A DNA stretch of 33,537 bases from a virus (IMGVR_UViG_3300025646_000008:1-33537); one strand, 5' to 3'. Shown: positions 1-7,670, counted from the first letter of the stretch. Numbers and translations: made by a program. The notes: generated from the letters alone by a model not told the origin.

Positions 1-127
1 GAAGGGAAGCTTCCTAGTTCGGATGGGATCATCAAAAGGCCCATTGAAGGACGAGAAGGGTCGCAAGACACGTTTGAAGTTATCTCTGGAAGCATGGGGT
101 CACTCTGGTGACAAAGCCTCTGCTGTT
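1..127. repeat. Left copy of 127-bp terminal direct repeat
   Basis: Bases 1-127 are identical to 33411-33537. The repeat lies inside one open reading frame that resumes in the same frame, so the two ends are the same piece of DNA. A length of exactly 127 is a common assembler k-mer size, so this is more likely an assembly overlap marking a circular or circularly permuted genome than a biological terminal repeat. Confidence 0.95.
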
Positions 128-184
128 TCTAGGGGGCGTAGTTTATTGAAGCGTTACCAGAAGACCAAAGAAAGGAAAGCCTAA
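2..184 (+). CDS. C-terminal part of junction-spanning small basic protein (DUF6321-like)
   Basis: This is the 3' part of the gene that starts at 33262. Joining the two through the 127-bp overlap gives one uninterrupted protein of about 110 aa ending at the TAA at 182-184. This part is rich in Lys, Arg, Gly and Ser (for example RKGSFLVRMGSSKGPLKDEK) and ends in a basic tail. The motif style matches a small phage family that I recall as DUF6321; its function is unknown. The stop overlaps the next start (TAATG), so the genes are translationally coupled. Confidence 0.8.
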   Translation, partial: KGSFLVRMGSSKGPLKDEKGRKTRLKLSLEAWGHSGDKASAVSRGRSLLKRYQKTKERKA

Positions 185-450
185 TGAAAGGGCCATCGCT
201 TATTAAAATTAAAAAGGATCTTGCTAAAGCAATTAAAGATAAAGATCCTAATATTAAGTCGCCAAAAATCACTAAGGTCGGGCTTTTTGATTTAATGCCA
301 GAGGATGCGCAAGATGATTTAAGAATGGATTTACATGAACAAGGTCCAATGTCTTCCCCTCAAAGTCCGTTTTTTGGCACTAAGAATGCCTATCAAAAAG
401 AAATCAAAAGATTAGCTATTGAATGGTTTAAGCAACAAAGAAGGAGATAA
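184..450 (+). CDS. Hypothetical protein, 88 aa
   Basis: The ATG overlaps the stop of the preceding gene. The product is a small, mostly hydrophilic, Lys-rich protein with a basic N-terminus (about residues 6-32), an acidic middle (MPEDAQDDLRMDLHE) and a basic C-terminus ending QQRRR. There is no membrane segment or recognisable domain. It sits in a string of tiny genes between the small and large terminase genes, which suggests a late or packaging-associated role, but no function can be assigned. An AAGGAGATAA sequence at its 3' end supplies the ribosome binding site of the next gene. Confidence 0.75.
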   Translation: MKGPSLIKIKKDLAKAIKDKDPNIKSPKITKVGLFDLMPEDAQDDLRMDLHEQGPMSSPQSPFFGTKNAYQKEIKRLAIEWFKQQRRR

Positions 451-453
451 ATA

Positions 454-582
454 ATGCCTATGGGAAAAGGAACTTATGGTTCAAAGGTGGGTCGCCCACC
501 AAAGAAGAAGACTCTTTTAACTGGAAAGCAGAAGACATTGCCTGATGCTTTGAAGAAAAAGATTATGAAGGCAAAGGCATGA
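454..582 (+). CDS. 42-aa basic protein with AT-hook-like GRPPKKK motif
   Basis: This tiny gene has a strong ribosome binding site (AAGGAG) ending a few bases before its ATG. Its 42 residues begin MPMGKGTYGSKVGRPPKKK; about a quarter are Lys and there are few acidic residues. The GRPPKKK stretch at residues 13-19 resembles the core of an AT-hook, which binds the minor groove of AT-rich DNA. Very similar tiny proteins are common in marine phage genomes next to terminase genes. Its stop overlaps the next start (ATGATG). DNA binding is inferred from the motif and charge only. Confidence 0.7.
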   Translation: MPMGKGTYGSKVGRPPKKKTLLTGKQKTLPDALKKKIMKAKA

Positions 583-803
583 TGTACCATACACGCGATG
601 GCAAGGTGTACCAAGGCCCAGTTGTCAAGCTTCCTGATGGTCGGTTGATGACTGGTGCAACATTTACGCCTGACTCCGTTAGAGTGCTAAAGGTTGCTGA
701 AGAGCCAGCACCTGTTGTTGAGAAGAAACATGATTATCCAGCGACACGCCGTTCTACGAAGGGCAAGAAGAAGTTGACTCCGAGGATTCAAGATGGCGGT
801 TAA
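579..803 (+). CDS. Hypothetical protein, 74 aa
   Basis: The start overlaps the stop of the 42-aa gene. The N-terminal half (MMYHTRDGKVYQGPVVKLPD, then GRLMTGATFTPDS) looks like a compact beta-rich fold with turn-forming Gly and Asp; the C-terminal half is a charged, Lys-rich tail (RRSTKGKKKLTPR). No signal peptide or membrane segment is visible. Its 3' end overlaps the next gene by 11 bp in another frame. The family is unknown; a minor virion or DNA-associated protein is possible from position and basic tail. Confidence 0.72.
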   Translation: MMYHTRDGKVYQGPVVKLPDGRLMTGATFTPDSVRVLKVAEEPAPVVEKKHDYPATRRSTKGKKKLTPRIQDGG

Positions 804-960
804 TGCGGCTGGAAACTATACCAAACCTGTTATGCGCAAGCGTTTGTTTGAAAAGGTCAAGGCTGAAGCCAAGGGTGGCAAGGCTGGGCAATGGTCAGCA
901 AGGAAAGCACAACGCCTTGCTATGTTGTACAAGAAAGCTGGTGGCGGCTATACTTCGTAA
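793..960 (+). CDS. 55-aa small basic phage protein (AGQWSARKAQ family)
   Basis: The reading frame starts at ATG 793 inside the end of the previous gene and ends at TAA 958-960. The protein has the conserved pattern MAVNAAGNYTKP, then KGGKAGQWSARKAQ, then YKKAGGGYTS. This pattern occurs in short proteins of many phages and some large DNA viruses, in a family that I recall, without certainty, as DUF5872. The function is unknown. The conserved pattern makes this the real gene at this locus; a longer frame at 803-1003 reads the same DNA in another frame and lacks family features. A 6-bp palindrome (954-959/964-969) spans the stop codon. Confidence 0.82.
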   Translation: MAVNAAGNYTKPVMRKRLFEKVKAEAKGGKAGQWSARKAQRLAMLYKKAGGGYTS

Positions 961-1002
961 ATATACGAATATACATCCCCTTAGTAATGGTATAAATGTA
1001 TA

Positions 1003-1239
1003 ATGAAACAGCCTAAGAAATTTAAAAGCAAAACACTTATTAAAAAAACCAGTAGTAACAACCTTGATATGGGTTCTTTTTTGTTGGGTAAGGATTTGAT
1101 TAGTAGCCTATCAGGTTCTGAGGCTCAATCTTTTATTGACTATCTAAGTAGTAAAGGTTTGAGTGAAAGTAAGGCGGGTCAAATGGATTTTAATTCTATT
1201 AATAGTTATTACAAAAGATTTAAGGGCAGTATGAATTAA
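1003..1239 (+). CDS. Hypothetical protein, 78 aa
   Basis: The gene encodes a small Lys/Ser-rich protein with a basic N-terminus (residues 1-17) followed by a probable helical segment around DMGSFLLGKDLISSLSG and a C-terminal region rich in Ser, Tyr and Asn. No clear Shine-Dalgarno sequence precedes the ATG; the 42-bp leader is AT-rich. Its stop overlaps the next ATG (TAATG), so it is coupled to the following gene. The family is not recognised. Confidence 0.62.
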   Translation: MKQPKKFKSKTLIKKTSSNNLDMGSFLLGKDLISSLSGSEAQSFIDYLSSKGLSESKAGQMDFNSINSYYKRFKGSMN

Positions 1240-1490
1240 TGGCACTCGCACCTTCACAGAAATCTCTTCGCGCTTGGACAAAACAGAAGTGGCGCACAAA
1301 GTCTGGCAAACCTAGCACCCAAGGCCCTAAGGCAACAGGTGAGCGTTACCTTCCTGAGAAAGCTATTAAAGGTTTGTCTTCTGAAGAATATACAAGAAGC
1401 ACTCGCGCTAAACGCGCCGCCTTGCGCAAGGGTAAACAATTTGCTAAACAGCCAGAAGATGTGGCTAAAAAGACAAAGCAATACCGATGA
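1239..1490 (+). CDS. 83-aa basic protein (WTKQKWRTKSGKPS family)
   Basis: The start overlaps the previous stop. The protein is strongly basic with the conserved pattern SLRAWTKQKWRTKSGKPS near the N-terminus, GERYLPEKAI in the middle and TRAKRAALRKGKQFAKQP near the C-terminus. Short proteins with this pattern recur in phages and some algal-virus genomes without an assigned function. The aromatic and basic residues suggest nucleic-acid contact, but this is inference. It overlaps the following gene by 4 bp (ATGA). Confidence 0.78.
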   Translation: MALAPSQKSLRAWTKQKWRTKSGKPSTQGPKATGERYLPEKAIKGLSSEEYTRSTRAKRAALRKGKQFAKQPEDVAKKTKQYR

Positions 1491-1681
1491 GTTTCTTACA
1501 CACACTTAATAGCAAAGAGCGAGATATGCTTCGCACAATAGTAAAGAAGGTACACCTTGCTCACCATCCAGAAGAGTTTTGCACAGACCGAGAGGCTGAC
1601 AAAGTTATTTCCGTTATTGGCCCTGAGGTTGTTGAACGTATGATTAAGTTCGGAACGGATCACAGGGTTGACCAACTTTAA
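1487..1681 (+). CDS. Hypothetical protein, 64 aa, preceding terL
   Basis: Coupled to its neighbours by an ATGA start and a 14-bp overlap into the large terminase gene. The protein has an N-terminal helix-like part (LNSKERDMLRTIVKKVHLAHHP) and a C-terminal part containing READKVISVIGPEVVERMI. Short proteins with this arrangement often lie directly upstream of the large terminase gene in marine podoviruses, so it may be a packaging or virion accessory. No catalytic motif is visible. Confidence 0.72.
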   Translation: MSFLHTLNSKERDMLRTIVKKVHLAHHPEEFCTDREADKVISVIGPEVVERMIKFGTDHRVDQL

Positions 1682-3188
1682 GTATAAACCAGATGGCGAA
1701 GTTCTTAAATCGTTTCTTAAAGATGATTCGTTCTTTCGGGGTATTCGTGGCCCAGTTGGTTCTGGAAAGTCAGTAGGTTGTTGCATCGAGGTCTTTCGCC
1801 GCGCTTTGCAACAACAAAAGAATGCTGATGGTATTCGCCGTAGTCGATGGGCTATCATAAGAAATACCAACCCACAGCTTAGAACAACCACCATTAAGAC
1901 TTGGCTTGACTGGTTTCCTGAGAACGACTGGGGTAAGTTTCACTGGTCTGTTCCTTATACTCACCACATTAAAAAAGCTGACATTGATCTTGAGGTTATC
2001 TTCCTTGCCCTTGATAGACCAGAAGATGTCAAGAAACTTTTGTCTCTTGAATTAACTGGCATTTGGATTAACGAGGCAAGGGAAGTCCCCAAGTCAATTA
2101 TTGATGCGTGTACTATGCGTGTTGGTCGTTTCCCCTCTATGAGAGAGGGCGGCCCTAGTTGGTCTGGTGTTATTGCAGATACCAACGCACCAGAAGAAGA
2201 TCACTGGTGGCCTATTATGTCTGGCGAAGTTCCTATTCCCGATCACATTCCTATTGAGCAAGCAAGAATGCTTGTTAAGCCTGACAACTGGAACTTCTAT
2301 GTTCAACCAGCAGGGATGATAGAGGAGACTGATGAGGATGGTGGCATTTTAGATTATGTGCCAAACAAGTCTGCTGAAAACAAAAAACATATGCTTCAAA
2401 CCTATTATCCAAATCTTATTCGTGGTAAGACAAAGAGTTGGATTGATGTCTATGTAATGAATAGACTCGGCACTATTCAAGAGGGTAAGCCTGTGTATCC
2501 TAGTTTTGTTGCTGACACTCACATTGCAAAAGAAGAAATACCAATTGCTGATGGCGTTCCATTGTATATTGGTATTGACTTTGGATTAACTCCTGCGGCT
2601 GTCTTTGGGCAAAAGGTTCGAGGGCGTTGGCTTATTCAATCTGAAATTGTTGCGATTGATATGGGCATTGTTAGATTTGCTGAGATGCTTAGACAAGAGA
2701 TTGCAACACGCTTTGCTAATCTTGATGTGCATATTTATGGCGACCCTGCTGGTGACTTCCGCGCACAAACAGATGAGTCAACGCCGTTTCAGATATTAAG
2801 AGGGGCTGGGTTAAGAGCAACGCCAGCACCTAGTAACTCTGTTGATCTTAGATTAGAATCTGTTAGCTCTTGCCTCAATAAAATGGTAGAAGGTAAACCA
2901 GCATTCTTGATTGATAGGCGTTGCCCAACTTTGATTAAAGGATTTGAGGGTGGGTACTCTTACAAGAGGTTACAGGTATCTGGTGAAAGGTTTGATGACA
3001 AACCAGAAAAAAATATGTATTCTCATGTTCATGATGCTTTGCAGTATCTTATGCTAGGTGCTGGAGAAGGAAGACAATTGATGAGTAATCAAAAGCCACT
3101 CTCTGCTTTTAACGCAAAGAAAGGCTTTGATGTTTTTGATCGTAGCCCTAAAAGGTCAAGACGGCAGGGCTTGTGGGCTAGAATGTGA
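1668..3188 (+). CDS. terL: Terminase large subunit
   Basis: This is the DNA-packaging motor: an N-terminal ATPase drives DNA into the prohead and a C-terminal RNase H-like nuclease cuts the concatemer. The Walker A motif is GPVGSGKS (residues 28-35). WINEARE (133-139) fits the Walker B/catalytic glutamate position. Nuclease acidic residues are visible in GIDFG (D304), YGDPAG (D359) and HVHDALQYL (D456). The length of 506 aa is normal. The start is TTG at 1668: the frame is closed by a stop at 1641 and has no ATG between that stop and the Walker A motif. It overlaps the previous gene by 14 bp, which suggests translational coupling. Confidence 0.95.
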   Translation: MTNFKYKPDGEVLKSFLKDDSFFRGIRGPVGSGKSVGCCIEVFRRALQQQKNADGIRRSRWAIIRNTNPQLRTTTIKTWLDWFPENDWGKFHWSVPYTHHIKKADIDLEVIFLALDRPEDVKKLLSLELTGIWINEAREVPKSIIDACTMRVGRFPSMREGGPSWSGVIADTNAPEEDHWWPIMSGEVPIPDHIPIEQARMLVKPDNWNFYVQPAGMIEETDEDGGILDYVPNKSAENKKHMLQTYYPNLIRGKTKSWIDVYVMNRLGTIQEGKPVYPSFVADTHIAKEEIPIADGVPLYIGIDFGLTPAAVFGQKVRGRWLIQSEIVAIDMGIVRFAEMLRQEIATRFANLDVHIYGDPAGDFRAQTDESTPFQILRGAGLRATPAPSNSVDLRLESVSSCLNKMVEGKPAFLIDRRCPTLIKGFEGGYSYKRLQVSGERFDDKPEKNMYSHVHDALQYLMLGAGEGRQLMSNQKPLSAFNAKKGFDVFDRSPKRSRRQGLWARM

Positions 3189-3195
3189 GGTAATT

Positions 3196-3411
3196 ATGTG
3201 TATTTTTGGCGGCTCAAAACCACCAGCAGAAGATCCTGCTGTTAAAGCACAAAGAGAAGAAGATACTGCAAAAGCTGAAGCAGAGCGTAAGGCTATAAGA
3301 CAAGAGGCTCTTGAGCGTAGAGTATCTGGAATTAGAGGCGGCACTGGTAGGCGTTCCTTAATTACAAGCAGTGGCGGCGGCATGGGCTTTTACAACGAGT
3401 ATAAAAAATGA
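3196..3411 (+). CDS. 71-aa virion-associated small protein (MCIFGG type)
   Basis: The ATG at 3196 follows an AGGT ribosome binding site. The protein begins MCIFGGSKPPAEDP, continues with a highly charged predicted helix (about residues 18-45, rich in Glu, Ala, Arg and Lys) and ends with a Gly/Ser-rich tail. Small proteins beginning with Met-Cys and a Gly/Pro-rich segment lie between terL and portal in many marine podoviruses. Their role is unproven; a minor head component is likely from position. Its stop overlaps the portal start (ATGA). A second protein with a similar N-terminus is encoded at 33029. Confidence 0.75.
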   Translation: MCIFGGSKPPAEDPAVKAQREEDTAKAEAERKAIRQEALERRVSGIRGGTGRRSLITSSGGGMGFYNEYKK

Positions 3412-4988
3412 TTGTATCTAATGATTTACCTCTTCCGCAAAATACATCTAACATTGCTAAGATGTATATTGCAAAGTATCAAGCCGCCAAAACATTAAGG
3501 GAAAACTTTATTCCTTTGTTTGAAGAGTGTTATGAATACGCTCTGCCGCAAAGAGAATCTTTTTATGCTGAGGCTATTGGTCAGAGGCGTGACGATAAGA
3601 TCTTTGATGAGACTGCTGTTGTTGGTGTTCAAGAGTTTGCTTCACGCTTGCAACAAGGTCTTGTTCCTAACTTTGCACGATGGGCTGACTTTACTTCTGG
3701 AAGTGAAGTACCACCAGAACAAAGAGATGCTGTTGACAATGACCTTGATGAAGTAACTGACTATGTGTTTGAGGTAATTCAAAACTCTAACTTCGGTCAG
3801 GAAATACATGAATCCTTTTTAGATTTAGCTGTTGGCACAGGTGTTCTTCATATATCAGAAGGCAATGCTATTAATCCTGTCAACTTCTCAGCTATTCCTT
3901 TGCCGCACGTTGTGCTGGATGTTGGCCCTGATGACCGCATCGACCACGTTTATCGTGAGCGTAAGGTTAGGGCAAATGAAATTAATATTCTTTATCCAAA
4001 AGCTATTATCTCAGACAAACTAAAAACAATGGCGCAAACCTCACCAAATAGCAAGTGTACTGTGTTGGAAGTTGTTTGCCGTGATTATTCAAAAAAGAAT
4101 GAAGAAGCGCATTTATTTTATGCTATTGAAATGCAGACTGGCGATGTGCTGGTACAAGAACAATACAGGGGCGTTGGTTCTAATCCTTATGTTCCTTTCC
4201 GTTGGTCTAAGTGTGCTGGTGAGATCTATGGGCGTGGCCCACTTATCAATGCTCTATCAGCAATTAAAACAACTAATCTTACCATTGAACTTATTCTTGA
4301 GAATGCACAGATGGCTATCTCTGGCATCTACCAAATGGAAGATGACGGCGTAGTTAATCCCGATACTATTAACTTAGTCCCTGGAACTGTCATTCCAAAA
4401 GCCCCTAATAGCCGTGGCCTAGAGCCAATTCGTGCGGCTGGTTCTTTTGATGTTGCAAATCTGGTGCTATCAGATATGCGCCTTAACATTAAAAGGGCTT
4501 TGTATAATGATATGCTTGGTAATCCTGACAGAACTCCAGCAACTGCAACAGAGGTTGCAGAACGTATGGCCGACTTGTCACGAAGGATTGGTAGTGCTTT
4601 TGGAAGACTCCAAGCTGAGTTGGTACAGCCTGTTCTTCAACGTGTAGTTTATATTCTCAAGAAGCAAGGGCGTATTGAATTGCCAACAATTAATGGCAGA
4701 GAAGTTAAAGTTAGATCAGTTTCCCCTCTTGCACAGGCTCAGGCGAATGAAGATATTACTTCGGTTGCGCGATTCCTTGAGCTTGTGCAAGGTAGATTTG
4801 GGCCAGAGATTACCAATCTTTTGATTAACTCTGAGGAAACTGCGGCTTACTTAGCTAAGAAGTTTGGTGTTCCAGACAAACTTATTCGTGATCTTGAAGA
4901 GCGACAGCAGATTGTTGCCGCCGCACAGCAATATGCTCAACAACAACAAATGATGCAACAGGGGATGATGCCTGATGAGCAAGCCTAA
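3408..4988 (+). CDS. Portal (head-tail connector) protein, T7 gp8-like
   Basis: This forms the dodecameric portal ring through which DNA enters and leaves the capsid and on which the tail assembles. The 526-aa length and the pattern near the N-terminus (LRENFIPLFEECYEYALPQR, then FDETAVVGVQEFASRLQQGL) match the podovirus head-to-tail connecting protein family. The region TPATATEVAERMADLSRRIG (about residues 368-387) is the typical portal core helix area. The C-terminus is Gln/Met-rich, common for portal tails. It is coupled to the preceding small gene by ATGA and lies directly before scaffold and capsid genes. Confidence 0.93.
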   Translation: MIVSNDLPLPQNTSNIAKMYIAKYQAAKTLRENFIPLFEECYEYALPQRESFYAEAIGQRRDDKIFDETAVVGVQEFASRLQQGLVPNFARWADFTSGSEVPPEQRDAVDNDLDEVTDYVFEVIQNSNFGQEIHESFLDLAVGTGVLHISEGNAINPVNFSAIPLPHVVLDVGPDDRIDHVYRERKVRANEINILYPKAIISDKLKTMAQTSPNSKCTVLEVVCRDYSKKNEEAHLFYAIEMQTGDVLVQEQYRGVGSNPYVPFRWSKCAGEIYGRGPLINALSAIKTTNLTIELILENAQMAISGIYQMEDDGVVNPDTINLVPGTVIPKAPNSRGLEPIRAAGSFDVANLVLSDMRLNIKRALYNDMLGNPDRTPATATEVAERMADLSRRIGSAFGRLQAELVQPVLQRVVYILKKQGRIELPTINGREVKVRSVSPLAQAQANEDITSVARFLELVQGRFGPEITNLLINSEETAAYLAKKFGVPDKLIRDLEERQQIVAAAQQYAQQQQMMQQGMMPDEQA

Positions 4989-5238
4989 TTTTATTAGCAT
5001 TGATGGCTTTACCAGAAATAAACAAGAAGACGACAAAATAAATCAAAACTTTGCAAGCTTGTTCTCTACACCAACAGGACAAGAGATCTTGCGTTATTTG
5101 CGTTCAGTAACTATAGAGGCAGTAAGTGGGGCTAACATTAGTGATGCAGAGTTGCGCCACTTAGAGGGGATGAGGTTTCTTGTTGCCCTTATTGAAAAAC
5201 GAATTGCATCAGGACATAAGGTAAAATCAAATGGATAA
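4975..5238 (+). CDS. Small head-region protein, 87 aa (Bbp19-like)
   Basis: It starts inside the last codons of the portal gene (14-bp overlap). The protein contains NQNFASLFSTPTGQEILRYL at about residues 23-42 and LRHLEGMRFLVALIEKRI near the C-terminus. This matches the pattern of a small phage family between portal and scaffold genes that I recall as Bbp19-like. It is predicted helical, with no membrane segment. The function is unknown; a head assembly accessory is inferred from location. Confidence 0.72.
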   Translation: MSKPNFISIDGFTRNKQEDDKINQNFASLFSTPTGQEILRYLRSVTIEAVSGANISDAELRHLEGMRFLVALIEKRIASGHKVKSNG

Positions 5239-5947
5239 TCAGGAATCAAATGCCGAAGTAATGCAAGAAGAAGTTGCTCAAGAGTCATCAGCATCAGTTG
5301 AAAGACCAGAGTGGCTACCAGAAAAATTTACAACAGCAGAGGATTTAGCAAGTGCTTACTCATCTTTGGAATCTAAATTGGGTCAGAAGGAAGAGGATTT
5401 CCGTAAATCTTTTATGGAAGAAATTGAAAAGGAAGCTTACGCAAATCGTCCAGCAGATAAAGGGGATTATATCCTCCCTGAAGGAATTGATGAAGCGTTA
5501 GCACCAGAGAATCCCCTTCTTAACTGGTGGGCTGATCATGCTTTTGAAAACGGCATGAGCCAAGACGAATTTGCTGAAGGCATTAAGATTTACATGGATG
5601 CTGTAAATTCAGACGTACCAGACTATGATGCTGAAGTTGGAAAGCTTGGTGATAATGCAAACGCTAGGATTGAATCTGTTAGCTTATTTGCAAATCAATT
5701 CTTTCCACAAGAACATATGACTGCCGTTGAGCGGATGTGTGAAACAGCAGAAGGTGTTCAAGCATTAGAGTTTATTATGGAAAACTTACAACAACAATCT
5801 CCAAATTCAATAAGTCAACCTGTTGCTCAAATTAATGAAACAGAGTTGCAACAAATGATGCTTGACGACAGATATCACAACCCAGTAAAGCGCGATGCGA
5901 ACTTTGTGCGCCAAGTCGAAGAAGGCTTCCGTAAGATTTATGGCTAG
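5231..5947 (+). CDS. Capsid assembly scaffolding protein
   Basis: This protein guides major capsid subunits into the prohead and is then removed. The 238-aa sequence is very acidic, begins with a Glu/Ser/Val-rich disordered stretch, then has the typical segment RPEWLPEKFTTAEDLASAYS (residues 25-44), seen in many T7-like scaffolding proteins, followed by helical segments. The C-terminal part (VKRDANFVRQVEEGFRKIYG) is basic and likely contacts the capsid protein. Position between portal and capsid agrees. It overlaps its neighbours at both ends. Confidence 0.9.
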   Translation: MDNQESNAEVMQEEVAQESSASVERPEWLPEKFTTAEDLASAYSSLESKLGQKEEDFRKSFMEEIEKEAYANRPADKGDYILPEGIDEALAPENPLLNWWADHAFENGMSQDEFAEGIKIYMDAVNSDVPDYDAEVGKLGDNANARIESVSLFANQFFPQEHMTAVERMCETAEGVQALEFIMENLQQQSPNSISQPVAQINETELQQMMLDDRYHNPVKRDANFVRQVEEGFRKIYG

Positions 5948-6464
5948 TCTTAATTATGTCGAGGTGGGGCGGTTATCTCTTAGAGATGCCGCCATCACTG
6001 ATGTACAAAAAATAAAAGACAAGCTTAGGTTTAACGATGCTAGAGAATGTTTTATCTTTGGTGTTACTCCAGAAGAAGCATTGTCTGAGCCATTTGAAGA
6101 TCCCTTTGCAAAAACTTACAGCATCTGCTTGGATGATGAACCGATTGCAATGTGTGGGACAGTGCCTACCGAACACAACAATGGGAGTGTTTGGATGCTT
6201 GGTACTCAAGACATAAACAACAATAAGATTTCTTTTCTAAGGGGTTGTAAAGAAGTTGTTAATCTTCTTCAAGGCAACTTTGAGGTTATTGGGAATATTG
6301 TACCACTAGATCATGCGGAAACAATTAACTGGTTAGGCTGGTGTGGCTTTCAGTTTCATGAAGGGTTTCACAGTTTTAACGGTCATTTAATGCTTGCATT
6401 TAGTCGCTATGCAAAACAAAAAAATAATGTTATTAATCTATATACACGGCCTGTAACCCATTGA
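5940..6464 (+). CDS. T7 gp13-like protein (GNAT-like fold, DUF2833 type)
   Basis: ATG 5940 overlaps the end of the scaffold gene and fits better than an in-frame upstream ATG at 5895 buried within it. The 174-aa protein resembles the T7 gp13 'internal virion protein A' family, which has an acetyltransferase-like fold: FGVTPEEALSEPFE, then IAMCGTVPTEHNNGSVWMLG, then INWLGWCGFQFHEGF near the C-terminus. In T7, gp13 is needed for virion morphogenesis although it is not clearly retained in particles. Whether this copy binds acetyl-CoA cannot be told. Here it lies before the capsid gene rather than after the tail genes as in T7. Confidence 0.8.
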   Translation: MASLNYVEVGRLSLRDAAITDVQKIKDKLRFNDARECFIFGVTPEEALSEPFEDPFAKTYSICLDDEPIAMCGTVPTEHNNGSVWMLGTQDINNNKISFLRGCKEVVNLLQGNFEVIGNIVPLDHAETINWLGWCGFQFHEGFHSFNGHLMLAFSRYAKQKNNVINLYTRPVTH

Positions 6465-6546
6465 GTGACCCGAAAGGATAATCACTGTGAGATGACGAGC
6501 AGACAACCGAGGACAACGTAACCTTAACTACTGAAAGGACTGGATA

Positions 6547-7359
6547 ATGGCGAATACTATTGATACCGCTTTTATCAAGCAGTTTGAGTCAGAAGTGCAT
6601 ATGGCTTATCAGCGTATGGGTTCCAAGCTTCGGAACACTGTTCGTACTGTAAGCAACGTGCGCGGAAACACTGTTCGTTTTCAAAAGATCGGAACAGGAA
6701 CTGCATCTACTAAATCACGCAATGGCATGGTCACTCCTATGGAATTGGCACATACCAATGTCGAAGCTACTATGGCTGACTACTATGCGGCTGAGTACAT
6801 CGACAAGCTAGATGAACTGAAGACCAACATTGATGAGCGTCAAGCTGTAGCTAAATCTTCAGCCGCCGCTCTTGGTCGTAAAACCGATGAGATCCTCATT
6901 ACTGCAATGGACGCTGGCGCAAACGCCACTCAAATTGCAGATACAGGTGGCGCATTGGTTAAAGCTGATCTTCTTACTCTGTTCGAAACCTTTGGTGCGG
7001 CAGACATTCCAGAAGACGGTGGACGCTATCTAGCTATGCACCCTGCTGGCTATGCAGATCTTTTTGCTATTACTGAGTTTGCTTCAAGCGACTTTGTAGG
7101 CGATCAGAATCTTCCTTATGCTGGCGGCATGACCATGAAGGAATTTCTTGGATTCAAGATCTTCTCAACTTCAGCAGTAACGGCTGGTAAGAACATTGCT
7201 TACCACACAAGCTCTGTTGGTCTTGGAATTGGTGCAGACGTTTCAACGGAACTTAACTATGTTCCAGAGCGTGTATCTCATCTTGCAACCTCGATGATGT
7301 CCATGGGTGCTGTTGTTATTGACAACAACGGTATCTATGAAGTCCTCGACAATAACTAG
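6547..7359 (+). CDS. Major capsid protein
   Basis: This forms the icosahedral shell. The 270-aa sequence begins MANTIDTAFIKQFESEVHMA and contains GNTVRFQKIGTGTA, a Tyr-rich AADYYAAEYIDKLDELKTNI-like helix (MADYYAAEYIDKLDE), then RQAVAKSSAAALGRKTDEI. These match the short HK97-fold capsid proteins of marine podoviruses (a family often listed as Phage_capsid_2). A GAAAGGA ribosome binding site precedes the ATG after an 82-bp leader, the longest gap among the structural genes before the tail fibre. The leader contains a small hairpin (6464-6468/6482-6486) overlapping the upstream stop. Confidence 0.93.
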   Translation: MANTIDTAFIKQFESEVHMAYQRMGSKLRNTVRTVSNVRGNTVRFQKIGTGTASTKSRNGMVTPMELAHTNVEATMADYYAAEYIDKLDELKTNIDERQAVAKSSAAALGRKTDEILITAMDAGANATQIADTGGALVKADLLTLFETFGAADIPEDGGRYLAMHPAGYADLFAITEFASSDFVGDQNLPYAGGMTMKEFLGFKIFSTSAVTAGKNIAYHTSSVGLGIGADVSTELNYVPERVSHLATSMMSMGAVVIDNNGIYEVLDNN

Positions 7360-7371
7360 GAGGGATAAACT

Positions 7372-7635
7372 ATGGCTTATGGTTCATCTGGACTAACTCG
7401 TATGAGTGGCGGTGGGGGCTACAATGTGTGGTTCTACTCCTCTGTTGATGCTTTGTCTGTTGTTCGTGCATCAGGTTATTTTAACGAAGCGGCTGGCATG
7501 ATGAATGTTGGCGATGTTGTTTTTGTTTACGATAACAATGCACCTACTCTTGGCATTTCTGTTGTGCTTTCCAATGATGGTAGCACAGTGGATATTGCTG
7601 ACGGCACTGCAATTACAGTCACTGATACTGACTAA
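7372..7635 (+). CDS. Hypothetical head protein, 87 aa
   Basis: An excellent AGGAGG ribosome binding site lies 12 bp after the capsid gene, indicating high expression. The protein has a Gly-rich N-terminus (GSSGLTRMSGGGGYN), then a beta-rich region (FYSSVDALSVVRASGYF, VGDVVFVYDNNAP) and an acidic C-terminus (TAITVTDTD). It is small, beta-rich, directly behind the capsid gene, and likely as abundant as capsid, so a decoration or minor head protein is a fair inference. It carries no known catalytic motif. A strong hairpin follows its stop codon. Confidence 0.8.
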   Translation: MAYGSSGLTRMSGGGGYNVWFYSSVDALSVVRASGYFNEAAGMMNVGDVVFVYDNNAPTLGISVVLSNDGSTVDIADGTAITVTDTD

Positions 7636-7643
7636 ATTAGGGA

Positions 7644-7663
7644 GAGGGGGCGAAAGCCCCCTC
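7644..7663 (+). terminator. Terminator-like hairpin after capsid operon
   Basis: A perfect 8-bp stem (GAGGGGGC/GCCCCCTC) is closed by a GAAA tetraloop, giving a very stable hairpin. It is followed by GACTTTC, a weak U-tract, and then directly by the ATG of the tail tubular A gene at 7671. T7 has its terminator in the equivalent position after capsid gene 10, so partial termination after the head genes is plausible. The short distance to the next start codon also allows a role in translation control or RNA processing. Confidence 0.65.
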
Positions 7664-7670
7664 GACTTTC

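Noticed and set aside
1-127. Biological direct terminal repeat as in T7
   Set aside because: The length equals a standard assembly k-mer and the repeat lies inside a single continuous gene, so an assembly overlap is the simpler explanation.
954-969. TTCGTA/TACGAA palindrome as a terminator or operator
   Set aside because: The stem is only 6 bp and AT-rich, overlapping a stop codon, with no U-tract; too weak to call.
803-1003. 66-codon open frame on the plus strand
   Set aside because: It overlaps the 55-aa gene at 793-960, whose conserved motif (AGQWSARKAQ) clearly marks the coding frame; the longer frame lacks features of a real protein.
5895-5940. Earlier ATG for the gp13-like gene
   Set aside because: It lies inside the scaffold gene and adds 15 residues (MRTLCAKSKKASVRF) unlike the family; ATG 5940 fits the family N-terminus and the usual short overlap.
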